From assembly GCF_900110685.1 (NCBI RefSeq), contig NZ_FOES01000007.1, forward strand, positions 25,913-89,912: a stretch of DNA of 64,000 nucleotides, in the 5' to 3' direction. A model generated the notes under the pieces. It was given only the letters and a program-made list of their open reading frames with translations, was not told the origin of the DNA and did no database searches. This DNA is from Piscibacillus halophilus (GTDB lineage: Bacteria; Bacillota; Bacilli; Bacillales; Alkalibacillaceae). Numbering within the stretch: position 1 is the stretch's first letter; each line of letters begins with the position of its first letter. The translations under genes were made by a program, and so were the position numbers. Shown here one piece after another: positions 43,478 through 51,989 of this stretch.

Positions 43478-44623
43478 GTGAAAGTGGTTATTGCGATCGA
43501 TTCATTTAAAGGTAGTATTTCTTCGATTGATGGAAGTCGAGCAATCTCAGAAGGAATTCGTGAAGTCGATCCTGATGCGGAAATTGTTATGCTGCCTCTC
43601 GCTGACGGTGGTGAGGGGACGGTCGATGCCGTAGTTCAGGCGACGGGTGGCCAAGTCATTGAAAAAGAGGTAACAGGTCCTTTGCACAACCGTGTCCAAG
43701 CGAAGTATGGGGTCACAGAAGACGGTAAAACAGCCATTATTGAAGTTGCTCAAGCGTGTGGATTGCCGTTAGTTCCTGATTACGAAAAAAATCCGCTAAA
43801 AACAACGACATATGGCGTTGGTGAACTTATTTTAGATGCTATTGAAAAAGGATGCCGTCATTTTGTGATCGGACTTGGAGGAAGTGCTACGAATGATGCT
43901 GGAGTTGGCATGTTACAGGCATTAGGTGTTCAATTTTTAGATCAAAATGGTGAAGAGGTTGAACTAGGCGGTCAAGCTTTAGGAAAAATTGAGTCCATTG
44001 AAAGCAATAATATCGACTCAAGAGTAGATGATTGTGTTTTTCAAGTTGCGTGTGATGTAAATAACCCTTTGTATGGTGAAAATGGAGCGGCTTACATTTT
44101 TGGTCCACAAAAAGGAGCCACTGAGAATCAAGTGGTGGCGTTAGACAAAGGGTTAAAACACTTCGCTGACGTTGTTAAACGTGATCTAAACATGGACATA
44201 TACTCAAAACCTGGTTCAGGTGCGGCCGGAGGGTTAGGAGCAGCCTTTTCCGGTTTTTTAAAAGGAGAATTAGAATCGGGTATTCATTTAACTTTAGATT
44301 TAATTAAAATGGAAGAATACCTTGAAGGGTGCGATCTAGTGATAACAGGCGAAGGAATGTTGGACGGTCAAACGTCAATGGGAAAAGTACCAGTTGGTGT
44401 CGCAAAAATTGCCCAAAAGCATAATGTTCCTGTAGTTGCACTTGCGGGAGGAATCAATCAAGAAAACTTCCAATTAAATGAACTGGGAATTTCAGGATGT
44501 TTTTCCGTTGTTCAAGCACCTATGTCATTAAAAGAAGCCATGAAACGAGATGTGACATATAAAAATTTAAAATTCACTACTAGACAAGTTATTCAAACCA
44601 TTCGGCATTTTGTTCAAAAATAA
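43478..44623 (+). CDS. glxK: glycerate kinase
   Basis: A 381-residue glycerate kinase of the GarK/GlxK family, from a GTG. IDSFKGSISSIDGSRAISEGI, LADGGEGTVDAVVQATGG, GLGGSATNDAGVGMLQALG, GSGAAGGLGAAFSGFL and VITGEGMLDGQTSMGKVP are family signatures. It phosphorylates D-glycerate. It forms a two-gene operon with the dehydrogenase and links to the GarR-like reductase at 5857-6714. Confidence 0.92.
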   Translation: MKVVIAIDSFKGSISSIDGSRAISEGIREVDPDAEIVMLPLADGGEGTVDAVVQATGGQVIEKEVTGPLHNRVQAKYGVTEDGKTAIIEVAQACGLPLVPDYEKNPLKTTTYGVGELILDAIEKGCRHFVIGLGGSATNDAGVGMLQALGVQFLDQNGEEVELGGQALGKIESIESNNIDSRVDDCVFQVACDVNNPLYGENGAAYIFGPQKGATENQVVALDKGLKHFADVVKRDLNMDIYSKPGSGAAGGLGAAFSGFLKGELESGIHLTLDLIKMEEYLEGCDLVITGEGMLDGQTSMGKVPVGVAKIAQKHNVPVVALAGGINQENFQLNELGISGCFSVVQAPMSLKEAMKRDVTYKNLKFTTRQVIQTIRHFVQK

Positions 44624-44654
44624 AGGAGGATTCCAGCTTAGCTGGAATCCTCCT
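44624..44654. terminator. strong bidirectional terminator
   Basis: Perfect 14-bp stem AGGAGGATTCCAGC / GCTGGAATCCTCCT with loop TTA and T-rich sequence on both exits. It begins at the glycerate kinase stop. Its bidirectionality fits a minus-strand transcript ending here, such as the micro-ORF at 44662. Confidence 0.88.
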
Positions 44655-44661
44655 GTTTATT

Positions 44662-44718
44662 TTATTTTTTGTTATTTTTCATTAAAACTTTAAGACCTTG
44701 CCCGATATCCCCAAACAT
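44662..44718 (-). CDS. possible 18-residue micro-ORF
   Basis: Encodes MFGDIGQGLKVLMKNNKK. GAGG lies 8 nt before the ATG, a candidate minus-strand promoter (TTAACA, 16 bp, TAATAT) lies upstream, and a terminator working in this direction follows 8 bp after the stop. It could form a short amphipathic basic helix. Its full promoter-RBS-terminator context argues for a real microprotein, but there is no homologue in my memory. Confidence 0.4.
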   Translation of the reverse strand: MFGDIGQGLKVLMKNNKK

Positions 44719-44848
44719 TTGCTTAACCTCAAAACTTTACCACTATATTATGATAAAGGATTAATGTGTTAAGGTTATTTAGTTTCTTCAAAACTACTTT
44801 TTATGTAAAATAATCGTGTAAGTTAACTTAAAGAGGGAATGGTCAACA

Positions 44849-45904
44849 ATGAAACAAATACATAGTGATATTTTTCAATTTAGAGGCACTCATTATGATT
44901 TTGGTTTTAAATTAGGAGAAACATTAAGAGATTCATTAACCGTGCGAAACCGTCAACAAGGATGGAAGTTAAAGCATCCAAGATTTGAAATAGATGTTAA
45001 AGAGGCGGAAAAACAGTTTAAATTATTTGCCCCTGCTCTTTGGGATGAGATGGAAGGACTACGTGATGGGTTACAGCTTCCAATGGAAGAAGTGTTACGT
45101 GATTTTGGTGGTTATCGAGTCGAGCCTGATAAAAGTGGTTGTTCAATTTTCACAACTGAACAATTTATGGTTCGCAATTATGATTTTCATCCATTCACAT
45201 ATGATGGTATGTTCTGTTTATATCAACCCACTGATCAAGGCTATGCCGTCATTGGCCCAACATCACGTATTACTGGACGTATGGACGGTATGAATGAAAA
45301 AGGTCTTGTGATGGGTTATAACTTTACACATCGTAAAAAGACTGCTGACGGATTTGTTTGTTATATGGTAGGGAGAATGATTCTTGAAACTTGTGCTACA
45401 GTGGATGAAGCTATTGAATTAGTTAAGTCAGTTCCTCACCGGGGAGCTTTTAGTTATAATGTTTTGGATCGCAAAGGAAAAACGTATGTCATTGAAGCTG
45501 GACCGAGAGCAGTTGAAGTCAGAGAAGCTAATATATGTACAAATCACTTTGAGATATTAACTGATGAAAACCGTCGTTATTTAAAAGATTCATTGAAACG
45601 TATAGAGGTAATTGAACGTCATCAACAAGATCTTTCGGAGCCATTTTCGGCGTTTAAGTTTTTTAATGATTCAGAGGCCGGGGTGTTTGCGGATCAGTAT
45701 AAAAGTTGGGCAGGAACGATTCATACGTCGCTATACTTACCACATGAAATGGAAGTCTGGTTTACGCTAGGTGCAAATCGTGATCCAGTTGTATTTGATT
45801 TTAGAAAATGGCTGAATGGGGAGGATGTGCCATTAACTAGAATGTTTGGTGCAGTTGATACAGATTTAGGGTTCGCCAATATGGATGCAAAACTAAGATC
45901 ATAG
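44849..45904 (+). CDS. C45-family autoproteolytic acyltransferase/hydrolase
   Basis: A 351-residue Ntn-hydrolase-like protein of the penicillin acyltransferase (AAT/C45) family. Cys98 in DKSGCSIF is the expected N-terminal nucleophile after self-cleavage, with VRNYDFHPF, GRMDGMNEKGLVMGYNFTHR and a SYNVLDRKGKTYVIEAGP block following. Bacterial members hydrolyse or transfer acyl groups on amides or conjugates; the substrate is unknown. It stands alone with AAAGAGGG upstream. Confidence 0.85.
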   Translation: MKQIHSDIFQFRGTHYDFGFKLGETLRDSLTVRNRQQGWKLKHPRFEIDVKEAEKQFKLFAPALWDEMEGLRDGLQLPMEEVLRDFGGYRVEPDKSGCSIFTTEQFMVRNYDFHPFTYDGMFCLYQPTDQGYAVIGPTSRITGRMDGMNEKGLVMGYNFTHRKKTADGFVCYMVGRMILETCATVDEAIELVKSVPHRGAFSYNVLDRKGKTYVIEAGPRAVEVREANICTNHFEILTDENRRYLKDSLKRIEVIERHQQDLSEPFSAFKFFNDSEAGVFADQYKSWAGTIHTSLYLPHEMEVWFTLGANRDPVVFDFRKWLNGEDVPLTRMFGAVDTDLGFANMDAKLRS

Positions 45905-45927
45905 GTATATTTTTTAATAAAAACACA

Positions 45928-45933
45928 TATAAT
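45928..45933 (+). promoter_or_regulatory. -10 element of candidate small RNA
   Basis: Perfect TATAAT in the 3' region of the C45 gene; the -35 region is poor (only T-rich). Predicted start near 45940. Confidence 0.4.
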
Positions 45934-45939
45934 ATGATG

Positions 45940-46053
45940 ACTATGGGTGTTCGGTCACTCTAGGTCAAGCATGAAAAGCCCTTGTGATAAAGGGGGGCAA
46001 CTCGCTTCTAAGCACAGTAACCACCTAAAGAAAGACAGGTGGTTACTTTTTTT
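45940..46053 (+). ncRNA. candidate small RNA (about 110 nt)
   Basis: Between a consensus -10 and a strong terminator lies 75 bp of GC-richer, non-coding sequence with a hairpin (GCCCTT / AAAGGGGGGC, 45979-45998) and the unpaired-looking segment GTTCGGTCACTCTAGGTCAAG. No gene follows on this strand, so it is not a riboswitch leader for a + strand gene. I do not recognise an Rfam family. It may instead be a processed 3' UTR of the C45 gene. Confidence 0.45.
46016..46053 (+). terminator. Rho-independent terminator
   Basis: Perfect 11-bp stem AGTAACCACCT / AGGTGGTTACT, 10-nt loop, T7. It ends the candidate small RNA or C45 transcript. Confidence 0.88.
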
Positions 46054-46597
46054 ATGTATGCCTTTCTACTCTCTTTTTATAGTTAATGAACAATAAACTA
46101 ATCAATAGGATTAGACCAATGATCATGGTTGTTGATAAAGACCATAATGGGAAATCAAGTGAGTTTAACATTAAAATTAGAACTGATAACACAGGTGCGA
46201 TGAAATAATATGGCTTCGCATTATAAAACCATCCATAAGGGAAAAGGTGTGCCGCGGTTATGATGGCAAAAACCATAAGCATAGTAGTGGGCTTGTATAA
46301 AAACGCCCAAAACACTAACGGAAAATATATAAACTGAGCGACATTTAGTATAAGGCCAAGAATACTTAGAGGGCTGTCATCTTGCTTCCATTCAGCGTTA
46401 ATCAGATTTGAAAATAGAAGGGCTAAGGGAAACATTATCCCTGTTGTGATAAACATAAAAATATTTTGAGTATTAATTTCTAAATCAATTACAAAGATGA
46501 TTGTAATAATCGTCCAAATGACAACGGCTGACATGAGAAAACCAATGCCATTTTTACTTCTTTTGGATAGGTCATACCTCAATTCATCGATATTCAC
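46052..46597 (-). CDS. DUF7010-like membrane protein
   Basis: A 181-residue protein with about six hydrophobic segments, starting at GTG 46597 (GGAGG 7 nt upstream). The opening MNIDELRYDLSKRSKNGIGFLMSAVVIW and the HLFPYGWFYN motif near residue 117 are characteristic of the DUF7010 family in bacilli. Function unknown. It begins 16 bp after the frameshift-restored end of the DUF1801-like gene, so the two are probably co-transcribed. Confidence 0.7.
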   Translation of the reverse strand: MNIDELRYDLSKRSKNGIGFLMSAVVIWTIITIIFVIDLEINTQNIFMFITTGIMFPLALLFSNLINAEWKQDDSPLSILGLILNVAQFIYFPLVFWAFLYKPTTMLMVFAIITAAHLFPYGWFYNAKPYYFIAPVLSVLILMLNSLDFPLWSLSTTMIIGLILLISLLFINYKKRVERHT

Positions 46598-46612
46598 GTT
46601 TTAACCTCCGAG

Positions 46613-46982
46613 TTAAATCATATTTTCCTTTTTAAATCGTTCAAATGATTGAACGGTTAATTTTTCAAGTTCTTGGAATAGTTCAAGATCAGTTTTTTTT
46701 GAAGTTGAAACACGATTTACCTTGCATGTGCTTCTTTAAATTTGGTGAGAGGTCTTCTAAGAGGTCGGGAAACATGTAGACAGGCATTAAATGGTAGCTG
46801 ACGTAGTTCTTCTTTATCGTTACTGCTCCGAAGAAATACGGTTTTTTGTTTTTAGGAAATACTTTCTCAGAATCTAAGTAATAAGTGCTATCATTATCCT
46901 GTTTTACAACTAAATCATGTTCATAGTTTTTAAGATATGCTTTTAAGTGGTTAAAGATTTCTGGAAAATCAGATTGGCTCAT
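46613..46982 (-). pseudogene. DUF1801-like gene frameshifted at A8 tract
   Basis: The frame from 46982 encodes a YdhG/DUF1801-like protein (97 residues to a stop at 46689). It shifts at a run of eight A on the minus strand (46700-46693). With seven A the frame continues as FKKTDLELFQELEKLTVQSFERFKKEN and stops at 46613, giving about 122 residues, the usual length and C-terminus for the family. Either a one-base insertion or programmed transcriptional slippage on A8; a sequencing homopolymer error is also possible. Function of DUF1801 is unknown. Confidence 0.8.
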
Positions 46983-47070
46983 CTTACCAACTCCCTTTTC
47001 TTTAGTATATAAGAAAATGAAGGAAATTAATAGACAATGTTGAAAAGGATAGAAAAGGAGGATTTATGAT

Positions 47071-47652
47071 ATGACTAAGACGAGTAGTGATTTGAATCCA
47101 ATTTTAATAGATGTACCGAGCAAGCTTGAAACAGAAAGGTTACTGTTACGTGCCCCAGAGTCGGGAGATGGGGTGGAAGTTAATTCAGCAATTAGATACT
47201 CGATTGAAGAACTGCGAGAATGGCTAGTTTTTGCCCAAACAGTACCAGAAGTTCAAGAGACTGAAGCTAATTTAAGAGAGGCTCGGGCTAAATTTATAAA
47301 TAGGGAAAGTTTGCGTTATTTAATCTTTGATAAAGAAATCAAAGCTCTTATTGGGACGATTAGTTTTGAGAATATAAACTGGAAAATACCTAAAGCAGAA
47401 ATAGGTTACTGGATCAATACTCATTTTGCTGGGAAAGGTTATATGACAGAGGCCGTAGATCAATTAACGGCGTTTGGATTAGAGTATCTAGGTTTTAAGA
47501 GAATTGAGATTTTATGTGACTCCGAGAATCAAAAATCGCGTCAAGTAGCCGAGAGAGCAGGCTATGACTTAGAAGGCATTTTAAAAAATGACGATCGATC
47601 AGCTGATGGGGATGAACTGAGAGATACATGTGTATATGCTAGAACGTTATAA
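47071..47652 (+). CDS. GNAT acetyltransferase, RimJ/RimL-like
   Basis: A 193-residue GNAT protein. LETERLLLRAPESGDGVEV at the N-terminus, AEIGYWINTHFAGKGYMTEAVDQLTAFGL (acetyl-CoA site, Q/GxxGxG/A variant) and ENQKSRQVAERAGYDLEGIL are typical of the ribosomal-protein serine/alanine acetyltransferase-like group. Possible substrates include protein N-termini. It is monocistronic with a good AAGGAGG. Confidence 0.88.
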   Translation: MTKTSSDLNPILIDVPSKLETERLLLRAPESGDGVEVNSAIRYSIEELREWLVFAQTVPEVQETEANLREARAKFINRESLRYLIFDKEIKALIGTISFENINWKIPKAEIGYWINTHFAGKGYMTEAVDQLTAFGLEYLGFKRIEILCDSENQKSRQVAERAGYDLEGILKNDDRSADGDELRDTCVYARTL

Positions 47653-47682
47653 AAGCAACTTGGAACTCTATCCAAGTTGCTT
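47653..47682. terminator. bidirectional terminator
   Basis: Perfect stem AAGCAACTTGGA / TCCAAGTTGCTT, loop ACTCTA, between the convergent GNAT and TSUP genes; it overlaps the TSUP stop. Confidence 0.85.
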
Positions 47683-48418
47683 ATAAAATAACATTATCTA
47701 TAAAGATATGAATGATTAATGCGGCTGTAACTAATCTGAGTAATGGTTTAACATGTTTTGGTTTGAGTTTCCCTGCAATTCGTACGCCAAGTTGAGATCC
47801 TGTTAATGATCCAAGCAGCAGCGCGATCGTTAGTGGCCATATGATTCTACCAGTAGAAATATAACTAATAGAAGCACCAAAGCAACTAGCAAAGGTTGCT
47901 ACACGCACTAAACCAACTGCACGGTAATAAGCGATATTTAAATAAGAAAATAAATATAACATGAGTGTCCCTTGCCCTGGACCAAACATTCCATCATAGA
48001 TTCCAATGCTGTAGAGAAGGGGTGTACTTTTTTTAGTCGCTCGAAATGGTTGTTGACCTGAAAAATTAGATTTGCCGATAAAAGAGAAGATGAAGGCGAC
48101 CACAAGTAGAACAATTGCGACTTTATACATCATATCAGGTGATAAGGATGCTGCAACCAATCCACCGGTGACGCCACCTAACAAACTAATAGGTAAAATT
48201 TTTAATCCTTCTTGAATCGTTACCCCTTTTTGACGGTAAACGAGATAAAAACCTTGTAATGAACTGATGGTATTGGCAACTTTATTGGCTCCAATTGCTG
48301 AGTGAACCGGCACTCCAAGGACTAACATTGACGGAAGGCTGATTAATCCACCACCTCCAGCGAGCGTGCCTAGTGTTGTTGCGAGTACGCCAATACAATA
48401 GATGAGTAAAAATTCCAT
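47681..48418 (-). CDS. TSUP (TauE/SafE) family exporter
   Basis: A 245-residue membrane protein with about eight segments and the two family signatures GTLAGGGGGLISLPSMLVLGVP... near the N-terminus and GMFGPGQGTLMLYLFSYL in the middle. The TSUP family exports sulfite, sulfonates or related anions. Substrate unknown. It follows the gene at 48463 across a hairpin. Confidence 0.9.
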   Translation of the reverse strand: MEFLLIYCIGVLATTLGTLAGGGGLISLPSMLVLGVPVHSAIGANKVANTISSLQGFYLVYRQKGVTIQEGLKILPISLLGGVTGGLVAASLSPDMMYKVAIVLLVVAFIFSFIGKSNFSGQQPFRATKKSTPLLYSIGIYDGMFGPGQGTLMLYLFSYLNIAYYRAVGLVRVATFASCFGASISYISTGRIIWPLTIALLLGSLTGSQLGVRIAGKLKPKHVKPLLRLVTAALIIHIFIDNVIL

Positions 48419-48442
48419 GTTGTCATCTCCTGTAACATGATA

Positions 48443-48464
48443 AAAATCCGCCTAGGCGGATTTT
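48443..48464 (-). terminator. palindromic terminator
   Basis: Perfect 22-bp palindrome with AAAATCCGCC arms, T-rich on the minus-strand exit. It overlaps the stop codon of the 48463 gene and so precedes TSUP. Confidence 0.75.
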
Positions 48465-49140
48465 ACCGAGCTTCATCATATTCAGTTAAATCTTGTTCCA
48501 TTAACTCAATAATGCGTTTCTCATATTCTTCTAACGACTCATCATCTTCTTGAGGGTATTTTTCTTTGTAATAGAAAAATAGCTTTTCTTGTACGAGATT
48601 TTGAGCAAAGCGGTCATACTCCCACTCATACAAGTATTCAGCTTCAGATAAGTCTAGGGCCTCACTTATTTTAACGAAGAAAGGGCGAGCCTGCTTACCG
48701 CTTTCGATATAGTTTAATTGTGTTTGAATGTAATCTTGAATTTCTTCATGAGTGACTTCAATTCCGTGTTCATTGTTTGCCCATTCAATAATAGTTTCAT
48801 TGTTATGTTTATATGCCATAGCTTGGTCCACAAGCGTAATACCTTCAAGCTCTTCGTTTTGAATGACTGCAGATTGGATATGTGTATGGATAATCCAATT
48901 CTTGACTTCAGGGTCCTCAATTTCTACTTGTTCATGATTAACTTCAATCGTATCATGTTGTGATTTTAATTCTTCATAGTTTAAGAGAGCTTGTTCAATC
49001 AGTGAATCTATGTCTTGTGTTTCACGGGGTTGTGGTTCGTCTTGTACTGCGGTGATGTCCTCTTCGTGAGAAAAAAAGATTTGATAAGCTCCCCATAAAA
49101 ATACACTACCAATGAGTCCAAATAGGATCCATCTTTTCAT
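48463..49140 (-). CDS. membrane-anchored SurA-N-like hypothetical protein
   Basis: A 225-residue protein from the ATG at 49140 (AGGTGGCGAG upstream). TM at 3-21, then an acidic all-helical extracytoplasmic domain (25-225) resembling the helical N-domain of PrsA/SurA-type chaperones (VTHEEIQDYIQTQL...YLYEWEYDRFAQNLVQEKLF). There is no PPIase domain, so it is at most a chaperone-like module. It lies 72 bp downstream of trpA. Function unknown. Confidence 0.65.
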   Translation of the reverse strand: MKRWILFGLIGSVFLWGAYQIFFSHEEDITAVQDEPQPRETQDIDSLIEQALLNYEELKSQHDTIEVNHEQVEIEDPEVKNWIIHTHIQSAVIQNEELEGITLVDQAMAYKHNNETIIEWANNEHGIEVTHEEIQDYIQTQLNYIESGKQARPFFVKISEALDLSEAEYLYEWEYDRFAQNLVQEKLFFYYKEKYPQEDDESLEEYEKRIIELMEQDLTEYDEAR

Positions 49141-49211
49141 ATGACTCGCCACCTAATGGTTTAATTAATTTTAACTTAACACATTATGGAAAAATTAGCG
49201 AGTAGTTTTGA

Positions 49212-50021
49212 TTAGGCTTTAGGCTCATTTTGTTTGGAAGCATCAATCAAACGATTGATTGAATCATAATCACCTTGCTGGAGTAGTTCAATAATTTTAC
49301 TCCCTACTATGACTCCATCAGCGATTTTACTCATTTGGATTACATGTTCTGGTGTCGATATACCGAATCCTGCTAACACTGGAACTTGGCTAGAATCTTT
49401 TAGTTGTTGGAAGTGCTCTGCTAAATTTTGTGACACTTTCGATCTAGCACCGGTAATTCCATTCACGGTGATCGCATAGGTGAATCCCTGAGACGCCTCC
49501 CCCAATTGTTTAATGCGTTCATGAGAACTAGTGAGTGAGACGAGTTGAATAAGGGCGATTTCGGCTTCATTAAGTTTTTCAGAGATTAAGGCTTGTTGTT
49601 CAAAAGGTAAATCAGGAATAATCAGCCCATCAACTCCTGCTTCCTTGGCATCTTGTATAAACGCCTCAATTCCATATTTAAATATTGGGTTTATATAAGT
49701 CATAAAGATGATTGGAGCGACGATTTGCTCACGTTCTTGTTTTAATAATTGAATGACAGAATTTAACGTGATGTTTTGTTCAAGAGCACGTTTACCTGCT
49801 TCTTGAATGGTTGGACCATCAGCTACGGGGTCTGAAAAAGGAATACCTAATTCGATAGCTGTTGCACCCGACTCACTTAAAAATTTTAATGTCGGAATGA
49901 GTTGTTCGAGTCCTTCGTCACCAGCCATGACGTAAGGGACAAATATTTTATCACCTTGTTTGTTCGTTGAATTTAACGTGGTCTCTAAATATTTACGACC
50001 ATGCGTCATTGTTTTAGGCAT
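49212..50021 (-). CDS. trpA: tryptophan synthase alpha subunit
   Basis: A 269-residue TIM barrel. AIELGIPFSDPVADGPTIQEA holds the catalytic Glu, GVDGLIIPDLPFEQ the catalytic Asp, and GFGISTPEHV the phosphate loop. It cleaves indole-3-glycerol phosphate to indole and passes it to TrpB. Last gene of the trp operon, 24 bp after trpB. Confidence 0.97.
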   Translation of the reverse strand: MPKTMTHGRKYLETTLNSTNKQGDKIFVPYVMAGDEGLEQLIPTLKFLSESGATAIELGIPFSDPVADGPTIQEAGKRALEQNITLNSVIQLLKQEREQIVAPIIFMTYINPIFKYGIEAFIQDAKEAGVDGLIIPDLPFEQQALISEKLNEAEIALIQLVSLTSSHERIKQLGEASQGFTYAITVNGITGARSKVSQNLAEHFQQLKDSSQVPVLAGFGISTPEHVIQMSKIADGVIVGSKIIELLQQGDYDSINRLIDASKQNEPKA

Positions 50022-50045
50022 TGTTCTAACCTCCCATTTTTAATG

Positions 50046-51236
50046 TTACATTCCAAGCGCATTTTTCACGGATTCTACGTCTTTATCACCTCGACCTGAT
50101 AGACAAATAATGAGCGTTTCATCACGAGACATGGATTGAGCGAGTTTCATAGCTTGTGCCACGGCGTGTGAACTTTCTAGGGCGGGAATGATTCCTTCTG
50201 TGCGGGATAAAAGCTGAAACGCCTCAAGTGCTTCATCATCTGTAACCGAGGTGTATTCCACTCGTTCGGTATCCTTCAAGTAACTGTGCTCTGGACCTAC
50301 TCCTGGATAATCAAGTCCTGCTGAGATAGAATGGGCTTCTTGAATTTGCCCATGTGCATTTTGGAGTAAATACATCATGGAACCGTGTAAGATCCCGACT
50401 GATCCTTTAGTCAATGTTGCAGCGTGACGTTCGGTTTCTACACCCGTACCAGCTGCTTCAACACCATACAATTTAACCTCGGTATCCTCAATGAATGGAT
50501 AAAACATTCCCATTGCATTGCTACCGCCACCCACACATGCGACAATTGCATCTGGTAAGGTATTTTCTTTTTCTAATATTTGAGCTTTTGTTTCATGACC
50601 AATAACACTTTGAAAATCCCGGACCATTTTTGGGAATGGGTGTGGTCCAAGGACAGAACCCATAATGTAATGAGTATCTTCAACGTTTGTTACCCAATAT
50701 CTTAACGCCTCATTAACGGCATCTTTTAACGTTGCACTGCCTTGATCTACACTTTCAACTCGTGCGCCGAGGAGTTCCATTCGGAAGACATTAAGTTTTT
50801 GACGTCGAATATCCTCGGCACCCATGAATATAACGCAATCTAAGTTAAGAAGTGCACAAACTGTTGCTGTAGCGACGCCGTGTTGACCAGCACCTGTTTC
50901 AGCGACAACTTTTTTCTTGCCCATTCGCTCAGCTAAAAGTGCCTGACCGATCGTATTGTTGATTTTGTGGGCACCTGTATGGTTTAAATCTTCACGTTTT
51001 AAATAAATTTTGGCTCCACCAAGCTGTTCAGATAAATTTTGAGCAAAGTATAGAGGGTTTTCACGTCCGACGTATTCTTTTAATAATTGATGGAGTCTCT
51101 TTTTAAATTGGTCATCCTGTATGGCTTCATCATAAGCATTTTCGATCTCTGTGACAGCCCCCATCAAGGTTTCAGGAATATATTTTCCACCGTATTGTCC
51201 GAATTGTCCGTTTACATCTGGCTGTGCGTATGACAT
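50046..51236 (-). CDS. trpB: tryptophan synthase beta subunit
   Basis: A 396-residue PLP enzyme (TrpB1 type). PLP lysine K91 in [21 protein letters not shown] phosphate-binding loop GGGSN upstream, and the monovalent-cation region are intact. It condenses indole with serine. Overlaps trpF by 25 bp, so translation is coupled. Confidence 0.97.
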   Translation of the reverse strand: MSYAQPDVNGQFGQYGGKYIPETLMGAVTEIENAYDEAIQDDQFKKRLHQLLKEYVGRENPLYFAQNLSEQLGGAKIYLKREDLNHTGAHKINNTIGQALLAERMGKKKVVAETGAGQHGVATATVCALLNLDCVIFMGAEDIRRQKLNVFRMELLGARVESVDQGSATLKDAVNEALRYWVTNVEDTHYIMGSVLGPHPFPKMVRDFQSVIGHETKAQILEKENTLPDAIVACVGGGSNAMGMFYPFIEDTEVKLYGVEAAGTGVETERHAATLTKGSVGILHGSMMYLLQNAHGQIQEAHSISAGLDYPGVGPEHSYLKDTERVEYTSVTDDEALEAFQLLSRTEGIIPALESSHAVAQAMKLAQSMSRDETLIICLSGRGDKDVESVKNALGM

Positions 51237-51850
51237 GTTGATCGCTCCTTTACTTTTTGAATCAATCGTTTAATTTTCTCTGGATCCTTGACCCCATTTG
51301 TCTCGACTCCGCTAGATACATCAACCATGGTAGGTCGGGTTCGTTCAATTGCTTGCTTAATGTTATCTTCGTTCAATCCACCTGCAAGGATGAACCGATT
51401 ACGATCAATGGTTGCTTCTTTTAATAATTCCCAATCGAATGTGGTGCCATTTCCTCCGCGATATGGACCAGTCGCGCTATCAAGTAAAAAATAGCTCGCA
51501 TTATCGTAGTGGTTTAACCGTTTCAAATCCTGTTCGCTCCCGATTCGCAACGCTTTGATATAAGGGAGGGAGAGACTCTGACAAAATTCTGGTGACTCAT
51601 CCCCATGTAGTTGAACATAATCTAAGCCCACTTCGCGATTTATTTCTGTAAGCTCTTGTTTTGTTGAGTTTACAAAAACACCGATTTTCTTAATATGATT
51701 AGGGACTTGTTTAGCAATATGTCGAGCCTGGTCCACTGTGACTTTTCTTTTACTATTAGCAAAAACAAATCCGATGGCATCGGCCCCAGCATTTACAGCA
51801 GCTTCGGCATGCTCTAATTCTTGAATTCCGCAAATTTTAAATTGTGTCAT
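51212..51850 (-). CDS. trpF: phosphoribosylanthranilate isomerase
   Basis: A 212-residue TIM barrel, counted from the third of three consecutive in-frame ATGs (51856, 51853, 51850), the best spaced from AAGGAG. FKICGIQ carries the catalytic Cys7-type residue and the [20 protein letters not shown] block contains the catalytic Asp. Its ribosome binding site overlaps the last unit of the TGTCTAG array. 119 bp separate it from trpC, the largest gap in the operon. Confidence 0.95.
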   Translation of the reverse strand: MTQFKICGIQELEHAEAAVNAGADAIGFVFANSKRKVTVDQARHIAKQVPNHIKKIGVFVNSTKQELTEINREVGLDYVQLHGDESPEFCQSLSLPYIKALRIGSEQDLKRLNHYDNASYFLLDSATGPYRGGNGTTFDWELLKEATIDRNRFILAGGLNEDNIKQAIERTRPTMVDVSSGVETNGVKDPEKIKRLIQKVKERSTCHTHSQM

Positions 51851-51863
51851 CATCATACTCCTT

Positions 51864-51989
51864 TGTCTAGTAAAGAGAGTTAAATTCTAGTAATTTTTTT
51901 GTCTAGATTTTTTAAAGTCTGTCTAGTAAATTTTGATTTTTGTCTAGAAAAAACAAAAATTTGTCTAGATTAATCTTGAAATTGTCTAG
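51864..51989 (-). repeat. 20-21-bp-period array 3, core TGTCTAG (7 units)
   Basis: TGTCTAG (CTAGACA in the direction of transcription) occurs at 51864, 51900, 51920, 51941, 51962 and 51983, with a degenerate unit ATTCTAG at 51884. Spacings are 20, 16, 20, 21, 21 and 21. Spacers are AT-rich and variable. The array fills the trpC-trpF gap, runs into the last codons of trpC and touches the trpF ribosome binding site. Same design as the arrays at 16403 and 35845. Confidence 0.92.

Noticed and set aside
51281..51494. Small + strand ORF within trpF
   Set aside because: Antisense shadow of trpF without ribosome binding site.
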